DNA of 64,000 nt from Epilithonimonas xixisoli (GTDB taxonomy: Bacteria > Bacteroidota > Bacteroidia > Flavobacteriales > Weeksellaceae), in the NCBI RefSeq assembly GCF_004365655.1, contig NZ_SOEO01000002.1, positions 744,001 to 808,000 of the forward strand, written 5' to 3'. The stretch's first letter is position 1, and every line of letters starts with the position of its first letter. Below, in pieces: positions 52,581 through 61,195 of the stretch. Under the pieces are notes generated by a model that was given only the letters and a program-made list of their open reading frames with translations, did not search any database and was not told the DNA's origin. The position numbers and the translations under genes were made by a program.

Positions 52581-53530
52581 TAGAAAAGTGCTTTCTTGTC
52601 ATCGTTTAAAAAATGAGATAGGTAAGTTCTGCTGTAATCGTTGGGGAAATTTTCGATAACATCCATTTCGCCGTTTAACCACCTTTGATTGAGATCATTG
52701 TTGAAAGCCAAGACATTAAAATTAATGTTGTACCTGTGGTAAGAATTGGTAGCTGACGATATGTAGGTGGTCTTCAGGTATTCTTTTGTCGTGCGGCAAA
52801 TTGCTGATTTATTTTTTTTGAATCGATGGTACCACGCAGTAGAATTTTTCAATAGATCTTTCTCATTTACTCTCCCTGCTGAATCCTGCCAGGTGTAGAT
52901 CCAAAAATCTTTCCGGTACAGTCCCATCAAAATAGAACCAAAATTGTAGTATTCGTTGATGCTTTGGTTGTTTGCTAGGCGCAATCTGCAAAGTAATGAG
53001 AAAAATTTATACCTATTGTGTAACACAAGATCCATCACCCATCTGTTGCTGGTAAACAATTTTGTGGAATTTTGAGAAATCAAATTTTCTGAAATCTGAT
53101 TTTCTTCCAAATTGTTCCAAAACCGTACATCACTTTGCCATCCGATTTTTGTCAAATGAACATTGTTGGCGGTCATCTCTTTTGAGATTTTTTCTAGATC
53201 AATAAAATCTGTAAACCAAACATCATCTTCTATCACCAAAACATTTTCTGTCGCATTTTTCACAGTATTAATCCAAAGTTCGGAAGGTATTTTATATCCA
53301 TCAATTTCTTGATTACGAAGAATTTTGTCTGATTTTTCTTGATGGTTTGTTGATTTTCTAATTTCAACAAATGGATATTTTTCTGTTATTTTAGATAGAA
53401 GGATTTCCGGTGTGCCATCGTCCAAAATAATGATGTTTTTGAAACCTGTAACAAATTTTCCAATAGAAAATAAAACTTTATCGAGATAAAATGCTCTGTT
53501 AAAGGATTTTATAATGATGTCAACTTCCAT
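52526..53530 (-). CDS. Glycosyltransferase-like protein, TDIFIKSFNR family (copy C)
   Basis: A 334-residue more divergent paralog of copies A and B. It begins MEVDIIIKSFNRAFYLDK and keeps ILDDGTP (35-41), EDDVWFTDFI (101-110) and SSATNSYHRYNINFNV. It lacks several residues present in A and B, so it is an older duplicate. The stop lies inside the 3' end of the asnB-like gene on the opposite strand (55 bases of overlap). No Bacteroidetes promoter match is evident upstream. Confidence 0.7.
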   Translation of the reverse strand: MEVDIIIKSFNRAFYLDKVLFSIGKFVTGFKNIIILDDGTPEILLSKITEKYPFVEIRKSTNHQEKSDKILRNQEIDGYKIPSELWINTVKNATENVLVIEDDVWFTDFIDLEKISKEMTANNVHLTKIGWQSDVRFWNNLEENQISENLISQNSTKLFTSNRWVMDLVLHNRYKFFSLLCRLRLANNQSINEYYNFGSILMGLYRKDFWIYTWQDSAGRVNEKDLLKNSTAWYHRFKKNKSAICRTTKEYLKTTYISSATNSYHRYNINFNVLAFNNDLNQRWLNGEMDVIENFPNDYSRTYLSHFLNDDKKALFYQWSDVFIKKFGKDPSLQ

Positions 53531-53793
53531 AAAATTGCAATTAGAAAAGGGGATTGGTGATAATCTTGTTTACTCTTAAACTCTATGTTAAAGAGTCAAT
53601 AACCCCGCTATAATTTTAGTGCAATTTAATTAATTTTATATATTATTTGTGTTAAATATGCAACATAATTATGTTATTAATCAAAAATTAATGATAATAA
53701 AATGCTACGGATAGAAATGTAATTTTAGCCATTAAAAAACAACCACATTGAAATTACAATCGGTTTTTTTATTCAGAATTAAGAGGATTGTTT

Positions 53794-54645
53794 TTATTGG
53801 TAATTTGTCAAGACGGGAAGCGTGACATCGTTGTGAATGATCCTTTCTTTGTATTTCAAACATAACGGCGCAAAAATCTGTGAAAGAATTACCAACAAAC
53901 CAATGGGATAACCTGGATTTCGACCTTTCACATCGCCCGGAAATTTTCGCAGTTCTTCCTGAAAATTGTCCATTCTTTTATAAAGTTCTGCGTACCATTC
54001 TGCAGTGAACTTCGTATTAGATCTGCAAATAAAACCGCCTGTCCCGACACAGCTTTTGTAATAATATTGCAAATCTTGATCTATGATTCCTTGATCTTTT
54101 CCCATTCCAAAAGGTGTAAGTTCTGTGTAGCCCAACAGCCATTTTTCCGGATTTGACTCCAGAGATTCGAAGGCTTTTTCCCAATTATTGCGGTTTGTTT
54201 TGATGTCGCTGTAGCCACCGCCATAGAAATGCATAAAGTAACATCTCAGATAATCCGATTTATGAACCAAAGAAAGATTGTCATAAGCAGGATGCAAAGG
54301 ATGCTCTGGTAAAATATAATTTTGGAGGTTTTGTGGCGTGATTAATCTAACTTCCACACCAGAGTTTTGGGCCAAAGATTCGTAGCCTTTTCTTCGGTTT
54401 TCGGACATCTCATTGTCGCCGGTCCAAAAGCAGTAGATCACTCTATCGACTTTGGATGTGACATCTGAAAATGGCTCATAATCATTAGTTGTAAAGAAAT
54501 TAGGGTATCTGTTTTTATTAAAATGATAAGGAAAAATAGATTGTCTTTTCACGCGCCACCAATCTCTGAAAGCATAGAGTTCTTTATAGACAAAACCTAA
54601 TTTGGATTTTGCAAAATCACTGATTTTATTTCTAATTTCCCCCAT
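53794..54645 (-). CDS. GT32/capsular-polysaccharide-synthesis-like glycosyltransferase
   Basis: A 283-residue protein. Residues 66-78 (VDRVIYCFWTGDN) form the start of the GT-A fold, and a central YGGGYSDIKTNRN (141-153) replaces the DxD of GT32 with D-I-K. A downstream GTGGFICRSNT segment and KGRNPGYPIG follow. It matches the Caps_synth/GT32 group. It overlaps the upstream GT2 gene by 14 bases in the operon running from 57093. Sugar unknown. Confidence 0.8.
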   Translation of the reverse strand: MGEIRNKISDFAKSKLGFVYKELYAFRDWWRVKRQSIFPYHFNKNRYPNFFTTNDYEPFSDVTSKVDRVIYCFWTGDNEMSENRRKGYESLAQNSGVEVRLITPQNLQNYILPEHPLHPAYDNLSLVHKSDYLRCYFMHFYGGGYSDIKTNRNNWEKAFESLESNPEKWLLGYTELTPFGMGKDQGIIDQDLQYYYKSCVGTGGFICRSNTKFTAEWYAELYKRMDNFQEELRKFPGDVKGRNPGYPIGLLVILSQIFAPLCLKYKERIIHNDVTLPVLTNYQ

Positions 54646-55543
54646 TTTTAATGATGTGTTTTATGTCGGTTATTTTGATCGTCTTTAGTAAAATGTAGAA
54701 GTAATAGATGTTTTTCAGAATATCATTTTTGTATGCAATTCGGAAGTTTCTGTACAGCATTTTGCTCATACTGACTTTCGTTTCATAATCGAATTTTTCC
54801 TCGTAATTATTCAGGAGATAGCCCATATATTCAGAGTTTCCTTTCATTTTTCTCATCCTGAAATCGGTGGAATTTCGGTTTCCGGAGAGGTTGACTTCTG
54901 AGTCTCGGAAAGACATAAAAGCATTATTAATAAAAAGAATATCTCCAAATTCTGAAAATTCCAAAACCGCGATGGCGTCAGATCCGTACGCCAATTCTAT
55001 ATCTTGATACTTGTATTTACGATACTTGTCGATTCTGAAAATATTTTCGCTCAATGTTGAGAAGCCAATGTTGCGATAGAGGTTTCCGAAGAAAACAGAC
55101 GCTTTCTGAAGATGTGGATAATCTGGAAATTCCCTTACAATCTTATTATTTTCATTAATAACTCTGCATTTGAATTTTATCAAGCTGATGCCTTTTTTCT
55201 CAGCTTCTTCCACATTGCTATAAAATTCTTGGATGCAATTTTCGCTCAATGTATCATCGTCAGCCAAAACAATCACCCATTCTTCATCTGTAATAAACTC
55301 ATCAATGCATCTTTCCCATTGTTTGGATAGAGAATTTCCTCCGATGTTCGTGTCAAAATTTTTATATCTTGTGATGATAGAATCGTACTTTTCAATCAAT
55401 TCCTTTGGATCATTAGGACTATTGTCGTTTCCAATGTAGAGATTAAATCTTTTGTCCGTCTGATTGTTTAAGCTTTCTAAAGTTTCCTTTATAAAATCGA
55501 TTTTATAATATGGGATTACGACTGCAATTTTGTTTTTCATCAT
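54632..55543 (-). CDS. GT2-family glycosyltransferase
   Basis: A 303-residue GT-A enzyme starting with MMKNKIAVVIPYYKID; either ATG (55543 or 55540) can start it, both near the end of the upstream gene. The DxD-type region is LADDDTLSENC. NIGGNSLSKQWERC is typical of GT2 members that act on polysaccharides. The overlap with the preceding stop at 55555 is removed if the ATG is used. Part of the four-gene operon 57093 to 53794. Confidence 0.9.
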   Translation of the reverse strand: MMKNKIAVVIPYYKIDFIKETLESLNNQTDKRFNLYIGNDNSPNDPKELIEKYDSIITRYKNFDTNIGGNSLSKQWERCIDEFITDEEWVIVLADDDTLSENCIQEFYSNVEEAEKKGISLIKFKCRVINENNKIVREFPDYPHLQKASVFFGNLYRNIGFSTLSENIFRIDKYRKYKYQDIELAYGSDAIAVLEFSEFGDILFINNAFMSFRDSEVNLSGNRNSTDFRMRKMKGNSEYMGYLLNNYEEKFDYETKVSMSKMLYRNFRIAYKNDILKNIYYFYILLKTIKITDIKHIIKNGGN

Positions 55544-55554
55544 TTTTTTGTTTT

Positions 55555-56529
55555 TTACCAATAGCAACCGCCTTCTATTTTTTCAAAATCTTTTGGAATA
55601 TCTTGTGTGAAAATCCAATTTTCACCGTTGTTTTTTCTAAGTTCTGTGTAATGTTCCCATTCTTCCCATCTTTTCCCTTTGATGCCGAAGAGAAGTTGAG
55701 TAACGCCTCCCAGATGAATGGCTTGTTTTCCTAAGTCTTTTACATAAGAAGCCAGCGGAAATCCATAAGCACCACAACCGATGATGGCAATGTCGAAATC
55801 CGTTTTTGAGATTTGATTTTTCATAGATTCTAAAGCATCAAACCACGTTTCAAATTCCGATTTTTGTCCGGCAATAGTTTGAACGGCTTTTATCGTTTTA
55901 AGTTCAAAATCAGGAAGCATTTTGGGATTTTTATAAAGCAAATCTTTCTGTGCAAACTGATGTTTGATGGATTCTTCGAACGGATGAACCAGAAGAACTT
56001 TTTTTCCTTTCAATTCGTAAGACCAAGGCTCGTCATAAAACCAAGGTTCCAATTCCCGTATTTTGCAAAGTTTTACATCATCAGGAATATTTTCAACCTG
56101 ATATTCCATCTCATTCCAAACACCAAGAATATCAAGATTCTCAATAGATTGATTGTAAATTTCAATGAATTTTTCTCCGAGAGACGCATCATTTGGGAAG
56201 AAGCCAGAAAGCAAACAAAGATTATCCAAAAAAACGGAATCTTTTTTCCAAAGAATATTAATGTCGCCAGAAAGGGTTTTTGTAATTCCAGAAAAATCGG
56301 AGCCCACTTTTTTCTGCAAAGATTGATTGACTAAAAATCGCGTTTCTGTACTTCCAAGTCTTCCAACCATAAAGGGTTTTCCGCTTTTTATCATCTCAGA
56401 AATCAGTTGATTTGTATCGCCATTTTTCTCGCGATCCATTACCAAATCAAATCGGTTTTTCTTGTGAAGAATTGGCACCGTTCTTTTGGCAAGCCGATGG
56501 AGATAATGATAGTTGTTGGAAGTAATCAT
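55555..56529 (-). CDS. GT-D-like polysaccharide-locus protein
   Basis: A 324-residue soluble protein. PFMVGRLGSTETRF (52-65) is followed by a long helical part, and IIGCGAYGFPLASYVK (about 245-260) and HLGGVTQLLFGIKGKRW complete the conserved pattern. The layout resembles the GT-D fold of glycosyltransferases (DUF1792/SP_1767-like), which carry a GxGE-type acidic motif; here it is GSTET. I recognise the pattern from uncharacterised proteins in capsule and O-antigen loci. Transferase activity is inference. It follows the hexapeptide acyltransferase without a gap. Confidence 0.65.
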   Translation of the reverse strand: MITSNNYHYLHRLAKRTVPILHKKNRFDLVMDREKNGDTNQLISEMIKSGKPFMVGRLGSTETRFLVNQSLQKKVGSDFSGITKTLSGDINILWKKDSVFLDNLCLLSGFFPNDASLGEKFIEIYNQSIENLDILGVWNEMEYQVENIPDDVKLCKIRELEPWFYDEPWSYELKGKKVLLVHPFEESIKHQFAQKDLLYKNPKMLPDFELKTIKAVQTIAGQKSEFETWFDALESMKNQISKTDFDIAIIGCGAYGFPLASYVKDLGKQAIHLGGVTQLLFGIKGKRWEEWEHYTELRKNNGENWIFTQDIPKDFEKIEGGCYW

Positions 56530-57093
56530 TTATAAATTTTTTATCATTTGGTCTTGTTTGTTGATAATAATCGAATTATCCGGAACATCTTTGTGGATCA
56601 CACATCCAGCACCTAAGATTACATTGTTTCCAATCGTTACATCTTTCAAGATAACCACATTTGCGCCTGTCCAAACATTGTTTCCAATCTTCACTTTTCC
56701 GATGCTGAATTCAGTTTTCGAGACAGAAAAAGGTTCTTTTGTATAATGGTGATTGTGATCGAAAATCTTCATTCCTTCACCCAAAATGCAATTTTCGCCA
56801 ATGTTGACTTCTCCCAAACAAGATATTGTAGCACGCGTGATGTAAGTGTTTTTGCCAATAATCAATTTACCGTTTGGTTTCACGGTGATAAAGTTTGATT
56901 GATTGATGGTTACATTTTCTGCAATATCAAATTTTGAAGTCGGCGTGATGTCAAAAAAATTATCAGAACCTATTTTGAAACTTGAATGAATTTGACTTCC
57001 CGAAGTAAAAAAAACACCTCGTTGATGTTGATTAATACAAGCCTTGACAAGGTTTTGTAGTTTGGAGAATATAAAGCCTAAAGCTGATTTCAT
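56530..57093 (-). CDS. Hexapeptide-repeat acyltransferase (WbbJ-like)
   Basis: A 187-residue left-handed beta-helix protein. Repeats such as NVTINQSNFITVKPNGKLIIG and GSDNFFDIT precede the catalytic-type histidine region GMKIFDHNHHYTKEP. IGNNVWTGANVVILKDVTIGNNV and a closing CVIHKDVPDNSII follow. It probably O-acetylates a sugar. Its stop abuts the next gene's start, so the operon is tight. The start has a good promoter upstream. Confidence 0.87.
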   Translation of the reverse strand: MKSALGFIFSKLQNLVKACINQHQRGVFFTSGSQIHSSFKIGSDNFFDITPTSKFDIAENVTINQSNFITVKPNGKLIIGKNTYITRATISCLGEVNIGENCILGEGMKIFDHNHHYTKEPFSVSKTEFSIGKVKIGNNVWTGANVVILKDVTIGNNVILGAGCVIHKDVPDNSIIINKQDQMIKNL

Positions 57094-57117
57094 TTTTGTG
57101 TTTCAATCGATTATATA

Positions 57118-57125
57118 CAAAGATA
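57118..57125 (-). promoter_or_regulatory. Promoter of the acyltransferase operon
   Basis: On the minus strand TATCTTTG matches TAnnTTTG exactly, 24 bases before the ATG at 57093. Confidence 0.6.
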
Positions 57126-57146
57126 AAATTTTAGTATTTATTTCTA

Positions 57147-57154
57147 TATTTTTG
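57147..57154 (+). promoter_or_regulatory. Promoter of the GT2 gene at 57183
   Basis: TATTTTTG matches TAnnTTTG exactly, followed by TGCAAAAT; 28 bases before the ATG at 57183. The divergent promoter for the minus-strand operon lies 21 bases away. Confidence 0.65.
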
Positions 57155-57182
57155 TGCAAAATTAGTAACTAATATTTTTCTT

Positions 57183-58178
57183 ATGAGTCCTTTGGTGAGT
57201 ATCGTAATTCCTGTTTACAAAGTAGAAAAATTTATTGTCAGATGTCTGCAGTCCGTTGTGAATCAGTCCTACACAAACATTGAATGCATTCTTGTAAACG
57301 ATGTCACGCCAGATTCGTCTATGGAAGTAGCTCAGGATTTCATTGCCAAAAATCCGGATTTTGATTTTAAAATCATCAATCAACCTTTCAACCAAGGACT
57401 TTCTATGGCGAGAAATGCGGGAATGGATTTGGCAAAAGGAAAATACATTTACTTTTTGGATAGCGATGATGAGATTACTGATTATGCGATTGACCATTTG
57501 GTAAAATTGGCCGAAGAAACCAATGCAGAAATGGTTTTGGGGCAAAGCGTCTGCATCAATGAGGAGGAAAATTGGAAACGTAATTATTTTCCCATCACAT
57601 CCGAAAAAGATGTTATCGAAGGAAGTAAAAACATTGTATGGAGTTTTGTGAAGGGGAAATATCCTGTGATGGCTTGCGATAAGTTGGTGAGAATGGATTT
57701 TCTGATGGAACACAAGCTTTATTTTGTAAAAGACCTTTTCTCGCAGGATGTTTTGTGGAGCTTCCAAAGTATGCTGAAATTTGAAAAAATCGCTTTTCTA
57801 AGAGAAGATACTTATCTCTATTATTTTCACGGTGCGTCCATTATTCACAATCGTGGTGAGAAACATTTTGGAAATTGGATCACGATTGCAGAGTTTATGA
57901 ATCGCGTCTATCTGGAAGAAAAAAATCCGTACAATAAAAAGCTGATCTTGGAAAATTTGATCGATTTCAAAGCTTCGACTTTGGGAATGAACTGGAAAGC
58001 CCAACAAAATGAAGAACTTTGGAAAAGAAGCTACAAGGCTTACAATCAATTGTCTGGATTGAGTTTTGCTAATTACTTGTCATCTGCTTACACTACAAAA
58101 CTAAAAAAGCAGGACTTATTTTATCGCCTGCCTTTGTCTATTGGATACAAATTTTTCCGATGGAGATTTGATAGATAA
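57183..58178 (+). CDS. GT2-family glycosyltransferase
   Basis: A 331-residue GT-A enzyme starting MSPLVSIVIPVYKVEKFIVRC. LVNDVTPDSS and the metal-binding LDSDDEITDYA follow; KDLFSQDVLWSF is the acceptor-side SxD region. The last 70 residues are basic. It is transcribed alone and faces the nucleotide-sugar operon, whose last stop lies 34 bases beyond its own. No terminator hairpin is obvious in that short gap. Confidence 0.92.
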   Translation: MSPLVSIVIPVYKVEKFIVRCLQSVVNQSYTNIECILVNDVTPDSSMEVAQDFIAKNPDFDFKIINQPFNQGLSMARNAGMDLAKGKYIYFLDSDDEITDYAIDHLVKLAEETNAEMVLGQSVCINEEENWKRNYFPITSEKDVIEGSKNIVWSFVKGKYPVMACDKLVRMDFLMEHKLYFVKDLFSQDVLWSFQSMLKFEKIAFLREDTYLYYFHGASIIHNRGEKHFGNWITIAEFMNRVYLEEKNPYNKKLILENLIDFKASTLGMNWKAQQNEELWKRSYKAYNQLSGLSFANYLSSAYTTKLKKQDLFYRLPLSIGYKFFRWRFDR

Positions 58179-58212
58179 TCAAATTTTACATCCATCTAAT
58201 TTGGTCGTTTAA

Positions 58213-59499
58213 TTATAATCTTTTCACGCAATCATCTTGCTCCAAGATTCCTTTCACATCATAAATAATCCCGTTTTCTGAAAGAAGATTTTTGATATTA
58301 AGATCTTCAAATTCTTTGTGAGAAACTGCCAAAACTACCGCTTCATACTTTTTGAAAGGCATTTTGGTTGTCGTCGTCAATCCATATTCGTGCATCACTT
58401 CAGCTGGATTTGCCCAAGGATCAAAAATGGTCACATTGATGCCGTAATCTCCCAAGTTTCTGATGACATCAACGACTTTCGTATTTCTAACATCAGGACA
58501 GTTTTCTTTAAAAGTAAATCCAAGAACCAATACTTCGGAACCATTCACTTTCAAATCTTTTTTCAGCATTTGTTTCACGGTTTCGCTTGCAACGTATTGA
58601 CCCATAGAATCATTCATTCTTCTTCCAGCCAAAATAATTTCCGGATGATAACCAAATTCCTGCGCTTTTTGAGCCAAATAATAAGGATCCACGCCGATGC
58701 AATGTCCACCAACCAAACCTGGTTTGAACGGAAGGAAATTCCATTTGGTTCCCGCCGCTTTCAGAACTTCGTGCGTATCGATATTCATTAGATTGAAAAT
58801 CTTTGCCAACTCATTAACGAAAGCAATATTAATATCTCTTTGAGAATTTTCTATCACTTTTGCCGCTTCTGCTACTTTGATTGTGGGAGCCAAATAAGTT
58901 CCAGCTTCAATGACAGAATTATAAAGGTCATCTACAATTTTTCCAATTTCAGGATTGGATCCGGCTGTAACTTTCAAGATTTTTTCCACCGTGTGAAGTT
59001 TGTCACCAGGATTGATTCTTTCCGGAGAATAACCTGCGAAGAAATCCACATTGAATTTCATTCCCGTATTTTTTTCCAACACAGGAACACATTCTTCCTC
59101 TGTCACGCCTGGGTAAACTGTCGATTCGTAGATCACGATGTCGCCTTTTTTCAGAACTTTTGCAACAGTTTCGCTGGCTTTGTAAAGTGGTGTCAAATCT
59201 GGACGATTGTTCTTGTCAACTGGCGTTGGAACTGTTACGACGTAAATATTAGAGTCGGCAATATCCTCAAATTTATTAGAACAATATAAACCCGTTTCTC
59301 CAGCTTTTGGATTGCTTGCGACCAATGCAGATTGCAAAAGTTCATCGGAAACTTCCAAAGTGTCGTCTTTTCCGGCATTCAGTTCGGATATTCTTTTTTC
59401 ATTAATATCGAAACCTACAACGGCGTATTTTGTAGAGAATAATCTGGCAAGTGGCAACCCAACATAGCCAAGTCCGATTACGGTAATTTTATGACTCAT
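58213..59499 (-). CDS. wbpO: UDP-N-acetyl-D-galactosamine 6-dehydrogenase-like (WbpO/TviB family)
   Basis: A 428-residue nucleotide-sugar dehydrogenase. GLGYVGLP (9-16) is the NAD-binding loop, TVPTPVD and [15 protein letters not shown] are conserved in the family, and the catalytic cysteine is Cys267 in [14 protein letters not shown]. It oxidises C6 of UDP-HexNAc to the uronic acid. Sequence style matches TviB/WbpO more than WecC, so UDP-GalNAcA is the favoured product. It is last in the operon after the epimerase, 15 bases apart. Confidence 0.88.
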   Translation of the reverse strand: MSHKITVIGLGYVGLPLARLFSTKYAVVGFDINEKRISELNAGKDDTLEVSDELLQSALVASNPKAGETGLYCSNKFEDIADSNIYVVTVPTPVDKNNRPDLTPLYKASETVAKVLKKGDIVIYESTVYPGVTEEECVPVLEKNTGMKFNVDFFAGYSPERINPGDKLHTVEKILKVTAGSNPEIGKIVDDLYNSVIEAGTYLAPTIKVAEAAKVIENSQRDINIAFVNELAKIFNLMNIDTHEVLKAAGTKWNFLPFKPGLVGGHCIGVDPYYLAQKAQEFGYHPEIILAGRRMNDSMGQYVASETVKQMLKKDLKVNGSEVLVLGFTFKENCPDVRNTKVVDVIRNLGDYGINVTIFDPWANPAEVMHEYGLTTTTKMPFKKYEAVVLAVSHKEFEDLNIKNLLSENGIIYDVKGILEQDDCVKRL

Positions 59500-59514
59500 T
59501 AATTTTTTATTTAA

Positions 59515-60510
59515 TTATTTCAAATTCTCCCAATACCATTTCACGGCTTCTTTCAAACCGTTTTTCATTGAGAATTGAGGGTTGTAGTTTAATAGATTTT
59601 TTGCTTTGTCGATGCTGGCAAGAGAGTGTGGAACGTCACCTTTTCTGTAATCGCCGTAAATCACTTCTACATCGGCAATTTTTGGATCGAAGTCGGATAA
59701 ATATTCCTTTAAATTACTAACAAGATCATTCAAAGTGGTTCTCTCTCCGAAAGCGGTGTTGTAAACCTGATTTTGAGCTTCTGTATTGTCTGAAGTCAAA
59801 GCCAAAAGGTTCATCAAGATGACATTATCAATATAAGTGAAATCTCTGGAATATTCTCCACCACCGTTGATGACAGGACTTTCGTGGTTCATCAGTTGCA
59901 TTACGAACTTCGGAATTACCGCAGCGTAAGCACCATTTGGATTTTGTTTTCTTCCGAAAACATTGAAATATCTTAAGCCAATCGTATCAAAATCATAAGT
60001 TCTTTTGAAGACATCAGCATAAAGTTCATTCACGTATTTTGTAATTGCGTAAGGCGAAAGTGGTTTTCCTATTTTATCTTCAACTTTCGGAAGACTTTCA
60101 GAATCTCCATAAGTTGAGGAACTTGCCGCATAAACAAATCTCTTTACGTTTGCATCTCGCGACGCGACCAACATATTCAGAAATCCGCCAACGTTTACAT
60201 CATTGCTTGTGATCGGATCATTGATAGATCTTGGAACCGAGCCAAGTGCAGCCTCGTGCAAAACGAAATCTTGGTTTGCACAAGCGGTTTTACAATCTTC
60301 CAAATTGCGAATGTCGCCTTCGATTAATTTGAAGTTGGGATTGTCTTTTATCGCTTCCAGATTTTCTCTGAGTCCTGTGGAGAAGTTGTCAAGACAAGTG
60401 ACATTTGCGCCAAGATTTAATAATTCTTCACAAAGATTGGAGCCGATGAAACCAGCACCACCAGTGACTAATATATTTTTATTACTAAGTTTTTCTTTGA
60501 AGTCGTTCAT
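59515..60510 (-). CDS. wbpP: UDP-N-acetylglucosamine 4-epimerase (WbpP/TviC family)
   Basis: A 331-residue extended SDR. The Rossmann motif is TGGAGFIGSNL (16-26), and the catalytic Ser131/Ser132, Tyr154 and Lys158 are in YAASSSTYG and SPYAITKYV. RYFNVFGRKQNPNGAYAAVIP is the substrate-specificity block of WbpP-type UDP-GlcNAc/GalNAc 4-epimerases. It converts UDP-GlcNAc to UDP-GalNAc, which the WbpO-like dehydrogenase oxidises. It lies 4 bases after the short SDR gene. Confidence 0.9.
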   Translation of the reverse strand: MNDFKEKLSNKNILVTGGAGFIGSNLCEELLNLGANVTCLDNFSTGLRENLEAIKDNPNFKLIEGDIRNLEDCKTACANQDFVLHEAALGSVPRSINDPITSNDVNVGGFLNMLVASRDANVKRFVYAASSSTYGDSESLPKVEDKIGKPLSPYAITKYVNELYADVFKRTYDFDTIGLRYFNVFGRKQNPNGAYAAVIPKFVMQLMNHESPVINGGGEYSRDFTYIDNVILMNLLALTSDNTEAQNQVYNTAFGERTTLNDLVSNLKEYLSDFDPKIADVEVIYGDYRKGDVPHSLASIDKAKNLLNYNPQFSMKNGLKEAVKWYWENLK

Positions 60511-60514
60511 AGTT

Positions 60515-61195
60515 TTAAGAGTAATATTTCTCTAAGATTCGGCAAAGATAAGATTCTTTGTTATTAAGATTGTTAATTCTAAAATAATCTTCTAAATCTG
60601 GAATATTAATATCATATCCAGAGCCCTTTTTGATGAGGTTGAGATCCAATTTTGTGTTGTAAAAACGCTCGATGATTTCCAGAATTTCGATGATGGCGTA
60701 ATTCTGAACATAGGCGACATTCACTATTTTGTTGAGAGTTTGGCTGTCTAACAAATTGAAAGTGATGTTCTTAATATCATCTGCATCTATGAGGTTTCTG
60801 GTAGCTTTTGTATGAACATTGATGGTCTCGTTGTTTCGGATTGATCGAATGAGGTAATTCATCAAAAGATTCGGATTTCCACCTTTCCCAACTGCATTGC
60901 TGACTCTGAGAATCAAATATTTATCACAAGAATTTTTCACAAGTTGCTCCATTTTCAGTTTATGAAGCACATAGTCACTTCCCGTTTTGGAAGAATCGTA
61001 AACGCTACAAGTTGAGAAGTAAACAAATGTTTTATCTTGATTTTCTTCGATGGTTTTCTTGATGAGCTTTTCCTCTCGTGAGAATTCTTCTGGTCTGTCT
61101 TCCAAAGAATTAGAAACACCGGAAGCGAAGAAGATGATGTCTTTCCTATCATCCTCAGCGAAGAGAGATGCAATCAATCCTTTACCGACAATCAT
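60515..61195 (-). CDS. Short NAD-dependent sugar epimerase/dehydratase-like protein
   Basis: A 226-residue SDR-like protein. The nucleotide-binding start is shortened (MIVGKGLIAS), with the usual GxxGxxG reduced. The active-site region is FSTCSVYDSSKTG and YVLHKLK (Tyr-x3-Lys), and LRVSNAVGKGGNPN and RNLIDADDI follow. It overlaps wecB by the ATGA arrangement, so the two are coupled. Such short SDRs occur with WecB-type epimerases and may reduce or epimerise an intermediate; the product is not known. FnlB/CapF is possible but it lacks the C-terminal cupin part. Confidence 0.7.
   Translation of the reverse strand: MIVGKGLIASLFAEDDRKDIIFFASGVSNSLEDRPEEFSREEKLIKKTIEENQDKTFVYFSTCSVYDSSKTGSDYVLHKLKMEQLVKNSCDKYLILRVSNAVGKGGNPNLLMNYLIRSIRNNETINVHTKATRNLIDADDIKNITFNLLDSQTLNKIVNVAYVQNYAIIEILEIIERFYNTKLDLNLIKKGSGYDINIPDLEDYFRINNLNNKESYLCRILEKYYS

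Noticed and set aside
57162-57767. 201-codon minus-strand frame overlapping the GT2 gene at 57183
   Set aside because: It is antisense to a well-supported GT2 gene, is rich in Phe/Ile/His/Asn and covers the GT2 promoter region; no homology is apparent.
60515-61195. CapF/FnlB assignment
   Set aside because: The C-terminal cupin domain of CapF is absent and no CapE-like dehydratase is visible, so I keep the general SDR call.
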